The notes: generated by a model from the sequence alone, not told the origin. 64,000 bases of DNA from Dactylorhiza incarnata (GCA_033032865.1 JAWHQI010000306.1:2976001-3040000), one strand, 5' to 3'; counted from the stretch's first letter, positions 1 through 10,849 are shown. Made by a program: numbers and translations.

Positions 1-801
1 GGGATGTATGGGACACCCCAAGGAGCAATTTTGGAGGAATTAGGGCTTAGTGTGCCCTTAAACCCTAATGATTAGCCTTAGGGTGCTCTTTAGGACTTGT
101 GAAGGACTTAGGAGTGTTTGTCCTTGGAGAGGTGTGTAATGGACCCCTATGGGCTTTATGAGTCCTATAATACCCTCACAAGAAGTTTGGGTGGATTTGG
201 AGAAGTTTTGACCCTAACCCTGGGTTAAACCCTAAAGGGGTGCAATTAGAGGCCAATGAAGGAAGAGGGGTCTAACCTTAATGGTTTGGCTTGAAATTTT
301 GGGGAGATTATCTTGGTGACCAGAGAATGCTACTGTGAGAATTTGGTGGGGGATTGGCTTAGTCTTTTTGACTAACGGTCGGTGGACCTTATCATTTTAG
401 GAGACCGCGGCGACGGGGCAGCACCAGAGGCCGGTGCAAATGGAGGTGGGGCAGTCTAGCTCAGGAGTTCAGATGACAGGATCCGTGAGTGATTATTTTA
501 GTTGATTTACTTCCGCGAGTGATCTTATGTAGTGAGTCTATCTTGTATTGGGCAGGAGCCCTAGTTATCTTGTTTTCTTTTCGTTCAGTTATGTATGTGG
601 ACATCTCTTTGTTGATTTTTTTAAATGTGATGTGGACTTGGCTTGTTTATTCATTTAAACTTTACTTTTCTTTGTGATCGAATTGGCCGGCAGGATCGGC
701 GTTTTGTAGCGGCGACCCTCCCGAGCGAGGGTGTCACCGCAAAACGGCGGTTCTGGGCCTAAGACCCGGTGATTTTTGCAAAAAAAAAATGGGGTCTTAC
801 A
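1..801. repeat. LTR-like terminal fragment
   Basis: The sequence ends at 791-801 with GGGGTCTTACA, the same terminus seen at the ends of the chromovirus LTRs at 22170 and 28946. No primer-binding site or polypurine tract follows position 801, so 801 looks like the outer edge of an element extending left of the window, or of a solo LTR. Orientation is not settled: read on the minus strand it would begin TGTAAGACCCC, as Tekay-type LTRs often do. Several TTTAG and GTGAGT strings look like splice sites, but I recognise no protein. Confidence 0.45.
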
Positions 802-1110
802 GCCTTCGCGGCGGCCGAAGGCCGTCGAGGAGCAGCGAGCACGGGCGAAGCCCGTGCGGAGCTGCTAGTATTTATATAAATTTTTATTTACATAAAATTA
901 AATTTTTTTTTAAAAAATCAAATATTTAAATATGCCGGGCCAGACCCAGGCCCGGCCTGCAAGGCCTTGGTAGGCCTCCTCCTCAAGAGGAGGCCTGGGC
1001 CTGGCAAAAACCAGGCCCAAGCCCGGGCTTTTTCCAAAAGGCCTGGGCCCGGCATGCCCGGGCCCAGCCTGGGCCTGGCGGTCTTTTTGCCCAGGTCTAG
1101 CCCAGTCCAT
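802..1110. repeat. Short hairpins and GC-rich palindromic block
   Basis: Two short perfect hairpins lie at about 803-860; one has arms GCACGGGC and GCCCGTGC around a 3-base loop. After an AT-rich stretch, 930-1110 is built almost entirely from variants of GGCCTGGGC and GGCCCAGGC. It includes AGGCCTCCTC mirrored by GAGGAGGCCT around a 5-base loop. The minus-strand frame through it is low complexity and not a credible gene. Confidence 0.6.
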
Positions 1111-1207
1111 ATTAAAATCTCATTTTTTTAAATATTTTTTCTTTTATATTTTTTCTTTAATCACAAAATTATGTAAATAAATTGAGAAAAAAAGTGAACG
1201 TAGGGGG

Positions 1208-1387
1208 AGCAATTTTTTCGTACGGAACACAAAACATGCTCCTGGAGCGGGTCCATTTTCGGCTATTCGATTGCAGATCAGCCGACCGAAAATGGACCTG
1301 CACCATGAGCATGGCACGGGACCCGTAACAACAACACTCATGCTTTTATCCCATTTTAGTGGGAAATTTTTTCGTACGGGACCCAGA
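1208..1387. mobile_element. MITE-like hairpin sequence, left part
   Basis: CATGCTC followed by GGTCCATTTTCGGCT at about 1236-1268 is mirrored by AGCCGACCGAAAATGGACC and a GAGCATGG at about 1280-1318, giving a long imperfect hairpin. TTTTTTCGTACGG occurs near both ends. Closely related sequence resumes at 7620 beyond the gypsy element, so the gypsy appears to have inserted into this repeat. No coding capacity. Superfamily not determined. Confidence 0.5.
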
Positions 1388-2674
1388 TGTATCCCAGATT
1401 CCTGTTTAATTTTAAAATTGGTGTTCGGAATTTAAAACATCGCGGCGCAAGCAAAATTTCACGAGAGTTTTCAAATGTTGATCGACCAAAGATTCGTACT
1501 CGCGCGTTGGTGGACTAACAACTGTACGCAATTTGCTTTGAAATAATTTCTTCCACAAGTGCTTCAAGAGAGAGAGAGAAAACAACAATGATGTAGAAAT
1601 TAACGACAAACATGATTAATGACGACTTAGGCAAGCAAGCTCTTATTTTAAAGACCAAAAATATTTAAGCATAATATTATACTAGCAATCACGAGCGAGA
1701 AGGGGTAGAAATGGTATACCTTCAGCTCTGGCAAGAGACAACCTAGGGTTCGGTTGGTAGAGCCTGGAGGAGTTTCTGGCAGCGACAGAGAATGGGAACG
1801 GGCTCTTGGAAGCTGACAGGCGTTGCATGTACAGGAAGCTTGCGTGCAAGCGGCGCGGTAGACGGAAGCTCGGCACCGCCGGAAACTGCTGGAGGGAAGC
1901 TCGTCAGTGGTAATCGGGCCCCCAGGAAGCTCCTTCGGAGTCGATCGAGCAGGTGGTGGCTCAAGTCGAGCGATGACAGCGATTTGAGCAGGAAAGAAAG
2001 GCGGCGATGGCGAAATTCCAGTAAACGGACGACGGAGAACAGGACGTAGGAGCCTTGGAAGGGCTCCGACAGCATCGACGCTGGCTGGCGAGGGGTCGAA
2101 AGGTGGCGTCGGGCGTTCGGAAGGGGTAACAGGTGAGCGTCGGGTTGGAGTTACGAAAGGAACAGTGGAATTTCACCGCTCTTTTCCTTTCTCTCCAGTT
2201 GCCATCAACAGAGGGGGGGATGGTTTTAATAGGGAGGCTTTATTTCAGTTATATGACAATAAAGGGAGGATTAAAAGTGAGGCTTAAAAGAAAAATAAAG
2301 AAAAGTTTAATGGTGACTCTTGATTTCCAAGTTAACTCTCATAAGCCCTTAATGAGACTAACTTGGGTAACTCCCAAAATAAATAATTCTGAAATTATAT
2401 GCAATAATTTCAGAATTAAGTGTTTTTTTAATATAAAAGTATTGATAATAAAATATTAGCTTAATTTTATGACATCTCACTTGCTTGCCTAAATCAACAC
2501 TACTCCTAATTTGAGGAACCTTTACGTTCATGATCTCATTGGTCGATCATACCAATAAGCCGGATGATAATGCGCGATACAGCATGCATGAAACTAAAAA
2601 AGCGCGAAGACGTGCGCTATAATAAAAAAACTGAAAATATAATAAAATAAAAGATGCAGACTTGAGTTGCATCA
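1388..2674 (-). repeat. 3' LTR of the gypsy deletion derivative
   Basis: This 1287-bp direct repeat matches 6311-7619 over nearly its whole length, starting at TGTATCCCAG and ending at GTTGCATCA. Small differences are visible, including the length of the G run near 2212 compared with 7139. Short ORFs inside it occur in both copies and have no recognisable similarity. Confidence 0.85.
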
Positions 2675-2784
2675 ATTCTTCCGGAGTTGAGAGAGTTCGA
2701 CCCCGTCGAGATTATGATAAAACCTTCCACTGAAACACCCAAAAGTCGATCCGAGAAATTGCCTTGGTATTGCCTTGCTGAGGT

Positions 2785-3738
2785 CAGGGGCGGATCTAGG
2801 AATTTTGATTAGGGGGGCCCAATTAAAAGGTGAAGATTTTTTTTTTTAATATAGTGTATTAAATATAAAATCAAAGCGGGTTGGTTGAAGTGGAGAGGCG
2901 CGTCAGAGATCTTATGTGATCGTAAAGTATCATTAAAACTTAAAGGCAAGTTTTACCGTACTGCAATTAGACCAGCGATGCTCTATGGTTCTGAGTGTTG
3001 GGCAGTGAATTGTGTACATGAGCAAAAAATGGGAGTTGCGGAGATGAGAATGCTTAGGAGGGGTAGAGCTCAATGGAACGAGCAGTGAGCGGCTCATGAA
3101 GAAACGACAGCTCTTCCCTGTGCGGTCAGCAAGAACGACGCATGCAAGTGATTGAGCGGATTCGATCAGGAAGGATCTCGTGAGTAGCGAGCAGGAGTCG
3201 CTGGGCGCCGAAAGGGGAGATTGATAGAGGTTTCAGTTGTGGCTGGGGACGACGGGACCACGACAGGATGAAAACAGAATGACGAGCGTTGTTTTTTTCT
3301 CTTGACAAATGTGTCATTTACCAAATGGATGTTTTCGTCGACGAAGATAAGGATCGTGGAGGTGCAGGAGATGGCAGATGCAGGGAACGGACACGTCGGC
3401 CATGCTGCGAGGCGTCAACGTTCTTGCTGTAGACGATGCAAATATTTTTGTGCTCGTCTACTAGCTTAGAGGCCGCTGCACACTTGCGGGAATCGAAGCA
3501 GGGCGGATCAAAATGGCAGCGGCTTCGTAGAAGGGGGGTCAAGCATCATTTTTCTCTCGTAAAAAAATGAAAATCTCCATCTTCTCGGAGACATTTCTCC
3601 CTCATTCGGACACCGTTTTTGACGTGTAAGTAGTCAAAATTTATTGGCTCGACGAGAGGAATCCAAATCTCCTAATATTTTTGCAAAATTATTGGGGGGG
3701 TCCGGGCCCCCGCCGGCCCCCCCTTAGATCCGCCCCTG
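2785..3738. mobile_element. Non-autonomous hAT-type transposon
   Basis: The ends are inverted repeats: CAGGGGCGGATCTA on the left and TAGATCCGCCCCTG on the right. GCTGAGGT is present immediately outside both ends (2777-2784 and 3739-3746), a perfect 8-bp target duplication as expected for the hAT superfamily. The 954-bp interior has no transposase. It contains a LINE reverse-transcriptase fragment at 2885-3088, so it must have moved with enzyme supplied in trans. It sits in the 3' part of the gypsy deletion derivative and is therefore younger than that element. Confidence 0.9.
2885..3088 (+). pseudogene. LINE reverse transcriptase C-terminal fragment
   Basis: A 67-codon frame carries the pattern found near the C-terminal end of plant LINE (non-LTR) reverse transcriptases: KLKGKFYRTAIRPAMLYGSE, then W, then a histidine-containing linker and MRMLR. 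Only this piece is present, with no catalytic YADD motif or endonuclease. It lies 100 bp inside the hAT-type element, so it was probably acquired by that element. After the MLR stretch the match fades. The identification rests on pattern recognition only. Confidence 0.7.
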
Positions 3739-4539
3739 GCTGAGGTAGATAGTGGAACACGAGGGGGGGCCTTCGGTGTTGTGCATGAACTGATGATATA
3801 CCCACTTTCCTGAAAGACACGGGAAATCAATCTCCATTGGAAAAAGACAACTCCCGGTGATAAAACTAGCCATGGAGTTGTAGTTTTCCAAAGTTGCTCG
3901 CAAACCGTTAGTCATAATATCATGCAAAATATGTAAACGATCAGTAAAAATCAGAGCAACGAATAGTAGAGCCTCATAAAGTGGGGAAGAGGGTGGAACG
4001 AAAGAACAACGTGAGAAACAGAACAGGAAGTAAACAAGAGCAGCCCATGGAATCATTAAACCATACAACGTCATACGCACTCCTGCTAGACACCTTCGTC
4101 AATCATTTCAATGATAACGCTCACGAGAATCCTACTAGCTCTACAAATTTTAAAACCATTCACAAATTTATCTTTTAAAACTAACCAGAGAAATCCGTTA
4201 AAACGTGTGTCCCTAGTAGGAAGAATAATTCTAAGGACCGAGTCAATTCTCCTACTACGACTTAGCCTAGATAGTTTGAAATCAAGCTCACTCATAATCA
4301 TAGGATAGTGAGGTGAACCAAAAGTGCGATTACCCAAGACAAAATCTATATAAGGTGAACCACAAGTGGAATCAAAAAAATGTTAGCAATATCCAAGAAG
4401 AATGACTCACTAGAGTCAAGTGATGCTTCCTGGAGCGGGGGTCCAGGCAGAAGTGTAGAACTAAATAGAAGTGGTGTAGTGGTAACTAAGGAAGGTGAGG
4501 AAGATGATGACGAGGTCCTCCCAGGAGCCTTAGGAATAA
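3739..4539. other. Unassigned interior of the gypsy deletion derivative
   Basis: About 800 bp lie between the hAT-type insertion and the decayed protease. In an intact gypsy, reverse transcriptase should begin here on the minus strand, but I find no RT, RNase H or integrase motif in any frame. The ORFs present (for example minus 3724-4080 and plus 3981-4178) look like chance frames. Confidence 0.5.
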
Positions 4540-4961
4540 GACAATTCTTCTGGGAAGAAGAACAATCTTGCGACCACAGTGATCGAAGGAATGGGAGTTT
4601 CATACACCATCATGCACAACGCCCCTATCGTACTACCATGCTCTACCTAACAAGATATGACAAACATCGATGGGGGCGACATCACATAGAACAGAATCCT
4701 GATACACATCCCCGATAGAGAATTCTACGAGACATCGATGAGTGACGGGCATAGTCATGCGACTATTAACCCCAGATAAGTGGTAGGGCTACTCCAAGGG
4801 GTGCGTCTCGAGTCCGAGCTTCTCAACCATACGTTGGGAAACAAAATTTTCCATGCTACCACTGTCAATAATGATGGAACAAAAATATCCCTGAATACGC
4901 GCAATAGTGTGAAAAATCGCGTCTCTCTGAAAGTCACGCCCAGTGGCCTCACTAGGGGAAA
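4540..4961 (-). pseudogene. Gypsy aspartic protease, decayed
   Basis: The minus strand encodes a retropepsin-like segment with the catalytic motif IDSGS; the Asp codon is at 4864-4866. It is followed by the flap region and, about 60 residues on, by the family motif CHILLGRAWYDR. The frame differs from that of the upstream gag, so a frameshift lies at about 4970-4990, and there is at least one in-frame stop after the LLGR motif. The protein would have cut the gag-pol precursor. The similarity resembles chromovirus proteases, but the clade is not certain. Confidence 0.75.
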
Positions 4962-6131
4962 TCAAGCTATAACGAAGGACACAAACTGCTCAGCTTGCTC
5001 TCCTTCAACCTCGATAATGTCATCAGACTCGAGCTCAGGTTTGGAGTCACTAAGGAAGACTCCATATTCAGGCTCATGCCCATCAGTAGAATCAGCAACT
5101 GCGACGAAGTGGCGTCGCGGGCACTCAGGAGATTTGTGCCCGGGCTCCATACACTTGAAGCATCGAAATACTCCAGTGTTGGGTTTGGATCCCATGGGCT
5201 CCTTACCTCGGTTGAGGCCAGTGGGAGGAGCTGGGGTCATAGTAGTGACATGAGAGTGAGGGGGACCAGAAATCCCAGAGGTGGACACTGTGGTGGTGGT
5301 GCTCGAGGTAGCTTTTTTAGTAGACTTATGCCCATATGTCCTCTTCTGAAGTGAGGCATCTACTCTACAGGCTTTACTAGAAAACTCACTCAAATCTCTA
5401 AAGTCGTGTAACTCTAGCTCGTCCCTAATAGCATAACGGAGCCCGTTCAGATAACGGGACACTATCATATCGTCCTCCTTATGAAGATCAATCCTAGACT
5501 GCAATATCAAGAATTCGTTGGTGTAATCGTCCACGGAAAGCTTATCCTGGCGAAGGTTGTGGAACCTTCAGTAAAGAGTTTGCAAATAGTCTGGGGGGAC
5601 ATATCGCTTCCGCAGTTGCAACTTAAACTCTACCCACGTGGTGATAGGAGCTAGGCCTAGTGTGAATCGAGTGCGCTCTAGCTGAACCCACCAGACTAGT
5701 GCAGGTCCCTTAAGCCTAAGGACGACATACTCAACCTGACGATTCACAGGCATTTGCTTCCATATCATGAACCTCTCAACACGCTCACACCAATCTAAGC
5801 ATTTTTCGGGCTCCACGTGACCCTCAAAATCACCTACATCAAGCTTAACTCCATCGTCCCAACGGGGTTGGCGACGGAGGCCAGGTTCAGGTTGTGCAGG
5901 ATCAGCTGGTCTAGGGTTGTGCTCCTCGTGTATAGGATTTTGTTGTGGTTCTTGATTCAAACCTAGGTGGCGTTCGGCTTCTAACGCATAAAAGGAGGCC
6001 CTTAACCCGGTCACGACGTGGTGATTATCTCTCATGCTGGCACTAAGCGTGCCGATTGACTTCATCAGTTCACCCATTTGTTGGGCTAAGTCGCCGAAGA
6101 TTTTTTCTATTTGATCAAATCGACTCTCCAT
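4962..6131 (-). pseudogene. Gypsy gag (capsid and nucleocapsid), one in-frame stop
   Basis: The start codon ends at 6131, about 160 bp inside the 5' LTR. The frame opens with a short coiled region (MESRFDQIEKIFGDLAQQMG) and then a retrotransposon capsid domain with the W-D-D-G, WCERVE and LKGPALVWW patterns, ending in RKRYVPPDYLQTLY. A stop at 5568-5570 interrupts it. The same frame continues with DDYTNEF and a CCHC knuckle (CFKCMEPGHKSPEC) that would bind RNA. Gag would form the cytoplasmic virus-like particle. With the stop and the following frameshift, no full gag-pol can be made. Confidence 0.85.
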
Positions 6132-6293
6132 TTTTTTTAATAAAAAATGAGTTTTAAAGGTTTTGATTTTTTATTGAAACAAGACAACAAAAAACTTATA
6201 AACTTATTTTTTTTTATTTTAAAAACGAGATAAATTTTTCAAAATATTTTAAATTCAAGATCGCCGATTAACAATAGAAGTGAATCGAACCTC

Positions 6294-6304
6294 CTCTGAT
6301 ACCA
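6294..6304 (-). promoter_or_regulatory. Primer-binding site, initiator tRNA-Met
   Basis: Read on the minus strand this is TGGTATCAGAG, complementary to the 3' end of initiator tRNA-Met. It starts 6 bases inside the 5' LTR edge at 6311. It fixes the element's orientation. Confidence 0.9.
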
Positions 6305-6310
6305 AACTGA

Positions 6311-7619
6311 TGTATCCCAGATTCCTGTTTAATTTAAAAAATTTAAAATTCGTGCTCGGAATTTAAAATATCGCGGCGCAAGCAAAATTTCACGAGAGTT
6401 TTCAAATGTTGATCGACCAAAGTTTCGTACTCGCGCGTTGGTGGACTAACAACTGTACGCAATTTGCTTTGAAATAATTTCTTCCACAAGTGCTTCAAGA
6501 GAGAGAGAAAACAACACTGATGTAGAAATTAACGACAAACATGATTAATGACGACTTAGGCAAGCAAGCTCTGATTTTAAAGACCAAAAACATTTAAGCA
6601 TAATATTATACTAGCAATCACGAGCGAGAAGGGGTAGAAATGGTATACCTTCAGCTCCGGCAAGAGACAACCTAGGGTTCGGTTGGCAGAGCCTGGAGGA
6701 GTTTCTGGCAGCGACAGAGAATGGGAACGGCCTCTTGGAAGCTGACAGGCGTTGCACAGGAAGCTTGCGGGCAAGCGGCGCGGTAGACGGAAGCTCGGCA
6801 CCGCCGAAAACTGCTGGAGGGAAGCTCGCCAGTGGTAATCGGGCCCCCAGGAAGCTCCTTCGGAGTCGATCGAGCAGGTGGTGGCTCAAGTCTAGCGATG
6901 ACAGCGATTTGAGCAGGAAAGAAAGGCGGCGATGGCGAAATTCCAGTAATCGGACGACGGAGAACAGGACGTCGGAGCCTTGGAAGGGCTCCGGCAGCGT
7001 CAGCGTTGGCTGGCGAGGGGTCGAAAGGTGGCGTCGGGCGTTCGGAAGGGGTAACAGGTGAGCGTCGGGTTGGAGTTACGAAAGGAACAGTGGAATTTCA
7101 CCGCTCTTTTCCTTTCTCTCCAGTTGCCATCAACAGAGGGGGGGGGGGGGGGAATGGTTTTAATAGAGAGTCTTTATTTCAGTTATATGACAATAAACGG
7201 AGGATTAATAGTGAGGCTTAAAAGGAATATAAAGAAAGATTTAATGGTGACTCTTGATTTCCAAGTTAACTCTCATAAGCCCTTAATGAGACTAACTTGG
7301 GTAACTCCCAAAATAAATAATTCTGAAATTATATGCAATAATTTCAGAATTAAGTGTTTTTTTAATATAAAAGTATTGATAATAAAATATTAGCTTAATT
7401 TTATGACATCTCACTTGCTTGCCTAAATCAACACTACTCCTAATTTGACGAACCTTTACATTCATGGTCTCATTGGTCGGCATACCAATAAGTCGGATGA
7501 CAATGCGCGAGGAACATGCGCGATACAACATGCGTGAAACTAAAAATGCGCGAAGACGTGCGCTGCAATAAAAAACTGAAAATATATTAAAATAAAAGAT
7601 GCAGACTTGGGTTGCATCA
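6311..7619 (-). repeat. 5' LTR of the gypsy deletion derivative
   Basis: The 1309-bp direct partner of 1388-2674. On the minus strand it starts TGATGCAAC and ends GGGATACA, giving the TG...CA termini of LTRs. It adjoins the tRNA-Met primer-binding site. Confidence 0.85.
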
Positions 7620-7832
7620 AACCCGTACCATGCTCCTGGTGCTGGTCCATTTTCGGTTATCCGATCTATTATCGAACAGCTAGCCAAAATCCATATAATA
7701 AAAAAACTGCCAAAACGCGTTGGATCGGACGACCAAAAATTAAACAGCACCTGGTGCATGGTAAGGGTCCCGTACAAAAAAAAAACTCGTATGGAGCAAT
7801 TTTTTCGTACGGGGCCCATACCATGCTCCTGC
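7620..7832. mobile_element. MITE-like hairpin sequence, right part
   Basis: Sequence resembling 1208-1387 resumes directly after the gypsy LTR, with ACCATGCTCCTGGTGCTGG followed by GGTCCATTTTCGG. GGGTCCCGTAC at about 7755-7765 is opposed by another TTTTTTCGTACGGG at about 7799-7813. The two parts together look like one or two interlocked MITE copies split by the gypsy insertion. Noncoding; superfamily not determined. Confidence 0.45.
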
Positions 7833-7909
7833 CGAGCGATGGGAGAAAGGCAATGAGGAAGATAGGGGGCCACGTGATTCCAAGAAAAGGTGAGGGGGGA
7901 GAGAGATGG

Positions 7910-8006
7910 ATTTTTTTGGTACACGTAATGTACCATTCTCTCGTGCTTGTTTAAATAGCATTTACCTCATGGGGCCCACCACCCTTATTTTTAGAAACTG
8001 GAAAAA
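7910..8006 (+). repeat. Left terminal inverted repeat of the MULE
   Basis: It starts ATTTTTTTGGTACACG and matches the reverse complement of 33507-33602 at 91 of 96 positions. Weaker similarity continues inward to about 8080 (CCATTACTAGGGCTT against CCATTATTAGGGTTT on the other side). MULE terminal repeats carry transposase-binding sites and often the promoter. Confidence 0.9.
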
Positions 8007-8261
8007 TTCGAAAACTTCTTCTCCGCTCGGAAGCGTCCGGTGCACCATTACTAGGGCTTGAAATCCTGAGAAAATCCGCCCGTTCCACTCATCCCGCCAG
8101 ATCTACGATGGCGTTTCCAGTGATTTAGCTCCAGATTTTCGGTCGCAAACAGGAAGTCGCCATTATCGGAAGTTACTATGGTTCTCTTTTGTTATCACCA
8201 ATTCGGCTGCATCAAGGTACTTACAGTTATTTTTAAGCTATCATTCATATCTTTATTATTT

Positions 8262-8590
8262 TCAGTCGTAAAAATGTATTTTCTAGTTATTAATCTAGTA
8301 TTCCAGTCGTAAATCCCTTTTTCCAGTCCTAGAAATGTGTATTCCAGTTATAGATTCCTGTTTCCAGTCCTAGAAATGTATATTCCAGTTATAGATTCCT
8401 GTTTTCAGTCCTAGAAATGTGAATTCCAGTTATAATTTCCTGTTCCAGTCCTAATAAGGTTCATTCCAGTTGTAGTAATGTGAATTCCAGTTGTAACAGG
8501 CTGATTTACAGTCGTAATAAGGTTTATTCCAGTTGTAGTAATGTGAATTCCAGTTGTACAAATGTGCATTCCAGTTGTAACATTTTATCT
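8262..8590 (+). repeat. Degenerate TTCCAGTTGTA repeat array in the leader intron
   Basis: Around 16 copies of a short unit close to TTCCAGTTGTAGTAATGTGA, about 20 bp apart, fill what looks like an intron of the PMD/Ulp1 gene (donor after 8215, acceptor before 8657). The early copies are degenerate (CAGTCGTA, CAGTCCTA) and the later ones cleaner. The same unit recurs at 33065-33185 near the other end of the MULE. Confidence 0.8.
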
Positions 8591-8658
8591 TATAGTTTTT
8601 GATAATTAGAGTTGTAAACCATACTAATTTGATTTATTACAGTTACCTAATTGCAGAT

Positions 8659-10339
8659 ATGCCTGGATCGAGTTATCTCTATAGCCGATGTGCTATCAAA
8701 ACCTTCAAAAAACATGCAACACCCTTGTTGAATGTTTTATCTGAGGACTCGAAAGAAGCTTTACATAGTATTGGTGTTTTACATATGTTGAATATGCCTG
8801 ATATTCAACAGAATATTCCTCTGCTATATTATATTTTGAGATCATATTCTACGAAAAGAAATGCCTTTTTATTTGGTAGATTTTGTGTTAAACTTACTGT
8901 TAATCATGTTGCACTTATTCTGGGCCTTCCAAACCGCGGAAGGGAATTTCATTTTGAGAGAACTCCGCTTGCGAACTGCATGCATAAGGACTTGGTGCAG
9001 GAGTTAGCTGACCTCACAGTTGAGGAGAACTCACCAACCTTAGAGCTTAGGAGAGTGAATGCCTTGATTAAGTATGTCTTAGCGGGTTTTTTCTTCCCTC
9101 TAAAAGGACTGAAAGTACCTACGTGTATTATGGATTTCGAAGGGCTTGATGTTTTTCCAGAGTTCAATTGGCCGAAGGCCATACATAAATTCCTCCATTC
9201 TCATTTTGATCATATGAGCCGGATTGCTACTAGTGATGGAGTGACGAATTTGGGTTACATTGAGAGATGTTCTGTTGTATTAGTGGTAAGAAATAAACAC
9301 CTACTATTTTACTTTGTAAAATAAAATGTTATTTTAATTGCTCTTGTATAATCTTGTATAACTCTTGTTGTAGATATGGTTTTTTGAGCACATCTCTATA
9401 GCAGCGGCAGCGTCTGAGTTAGCAAGACCCTGCTTGCATCGATGGTCCCTGAAGCTCACTTTTAGTGCTACTCAATGCTCAAAACTACGTCCCAAGCTGT
9501 CGAAGCCTGACGTCGTAAGTGTTACTTTATTATTTGTTGTATTAATAGATCCGTAAACGCGTTACATGAGGTGTTTTTTGGTATGCAGGTTAGGGGGCTT
9601 TTGTATATATATCAGTTGAGGAGCAGGACTTACTAGGGGAAGAAGATGGGGAGGACTCCTCAGATTTTGAGGATGATAGTAGAGGTAGGGAGGAGAAGAG
9701 GGAGGAGAAGAGGGAGAAGGAGGAAAAGAAGAGGCTGAGGGAGTAGAAGAGGGTGAGGGAGGAGAAGAGGGAGAAGGAGGAGAAAGGGGAGGAGAAGAAG
9801 GAGAAGGAGGGAAGGAAGGAGAAGAAGAGGGAGGAGAATAAGAGGGAGGAGAGGTTCAGAGGTTATGTAGACGAAATGGTCGGGCAGCTCAAAATTTTTA
9901 TTCAAGAAAAGTTTGACGCTTTGTCAGCTCTGATTGGGGAAAGTAGATGTGCCAGTCATTCTCATCATGTGAAAACGTCGCCGCCACCTTCGCCACCACC
10001 ATCGGCAACATTAATTCCTTTGACCTCTCCGAAGAAAACTAGACAAATCACCCCCGTAAAGGCAATAAAGAAGAAGAGGGAGAAGATAGATGCCCAAAGG
10101 GTTGACCGATATCAGTACCCCGGGAGGGATGATCTTGCTCCCATAGACAGCCGCATGATTGATTTCGTCTTGGCCCGATACCCCGATGGGTATGTTATTT
10201 TGTTATGTTTAATATACTTTATGTATTGTTAATATTTACAACTTCTATTTTTTTGCAGCGACTCTATTGTTATCGAAAGTGGAAATATTGATATTCCTCG
10301 ATCGAGTATTAATGATATCTTAGGGGACGGGTGTGTGTG
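8659..10339 (+). pseudogene. MULE-borne gene, plant mobile domain (PMD) half
   Basis: An ATG at 8659, two bases after a splice acceptor, opens a frame with the helical PMD (aminotransferase-like) pattern: GVLHMLNMPDIQQNIPLLYYI, cut here, then GRFCVKLTVNHVALILGLP and FNWPKAIHKF. Likely exons are 8657-9285, 9374-9514 (WFFEHISIA, HRW), 9589-10189 and 10259-10339, all with GT-AG junctions and compatible phases. The third exon has a frameshift at about 9600-9615 and a TAG at 9744-9746, then a Lys/Glu-rich tract and a short conserved-looking segment. The Athila-type element at 10340 splits the last exon. PMD proteins are nuclear, and relatives are found both in host genes and in transposons. The role in transposition is unknown. 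Confidence 0.75.
9648..9865 (+). repeat. Polypurine tract coding for a Lys/Glu-rich segment
   Basis: About 200 bases are nearly all A and G on the plus strand, built from GAGGAGAAGAGGGAGAAG-like units. In the gene frame they encode charged residues likely to form a long helix or coiled coil. The run could also form triplex DNA. The in-frame TAG at 9744 lies inside it. Confidence 0.75.
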
Positions 10340-10625
10340 TGATGAGTCCCAAATATATACACATTTGTGGACTCATCTAGGCCGATTTTCTAGTCTATGC
10401 ACTACACTTTAGACATGTTTTCGTTCATATTTGATGTTCCATGCTAGGTGCACTTTTAGGCCCGTTTTTGGTGTTATTTCGTATTATTCTCCTTTAGTAG
10501 TTGCTATGCATTGTTAAGTGCCACTTTTAGTGGCTGGATTCGTGGTTGTGCTGGAATAGGTGTCGTGCAGGGGTTTTCCGGTACAATTCTGTACAGGAAC
10601 ACAACGCACGATGACTGATTCTAAT

Positions 10626-10849
10626 GCGCACGACCACTGGTCGTGCGCCACTGATCGTGTGCACTTACCCCCTGAAATCTGAGTTCTGTCTTCCTTATCG
10701 CACGACCACTTACGATAGCGCGCACGACCACTGGTCGTGCGCCACTGGTCGTGCGAACATTGTATTTTATAATTTTCTTATCTTTCAGGCTCCGTCTAGT
10801 CAGGCGCACGTTCACAGGATGCTAGTGCGCACGACCACTGGTCGTGCGC
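10626..10849. promoter_or_regulatory. Three 23-base inverted repeats upstream of the LTR TATA box
   Basis: GCGCACGACCA, one C, then TGGTCGTGCGC occurs at 10626-10648, 10720-10742 and 10827-10849. The arms are perfect 11-base complements. Half-copies such as GCACGACCACTTACGATAGC lie between them. The 3' LTR keeps perfect copies at 18851-18873 and 19052-19074; its middle copy (about 18944-18966) has two changes. The last hairpin ends about 33 bp before the TATA box. Confidence 0.85.

Larger units (their letters stand above)
1388..7619 (-). mobile_element. Ty3/gypsy LTR element, deletion derivative lacking RT to integrase
   Basis: The element is bounded by direct repeats at 1388-2674 and 6311-7619 that begin TGTATCCCAG and end TTGCATCA. 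A primer-binding site for initiator tRNA-Met, read on the minus strand, sits next to the right repeat, so the right repeat is the 5' LTR and the element is on the minus strand. The interior is only about 3.6 kb. It encodes gag and protease but no recognisable reverse transcriptase, RNase H or integrase, and it carries an hAT-type insertion at 2785-3738. Flanks are ACCCA on the left and ACCCG on the right, a possible 5-bp target duplication with one mismatch. Any mobility would have depended on enzymes supplied by another element. Confidence 0.85.

Noticed and set aside
910..1110. Minus-strand 66-codon ORF
   Set aside because: Low-complexity translation of a palindromic GC-rich block.
1743..2075. 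ORFs in the LTRs at 1.7-2.5 kb and 6.6-7.4 kb
   Set aside because: They lie in both LTR copies on both strands and show no domain; chance frames.
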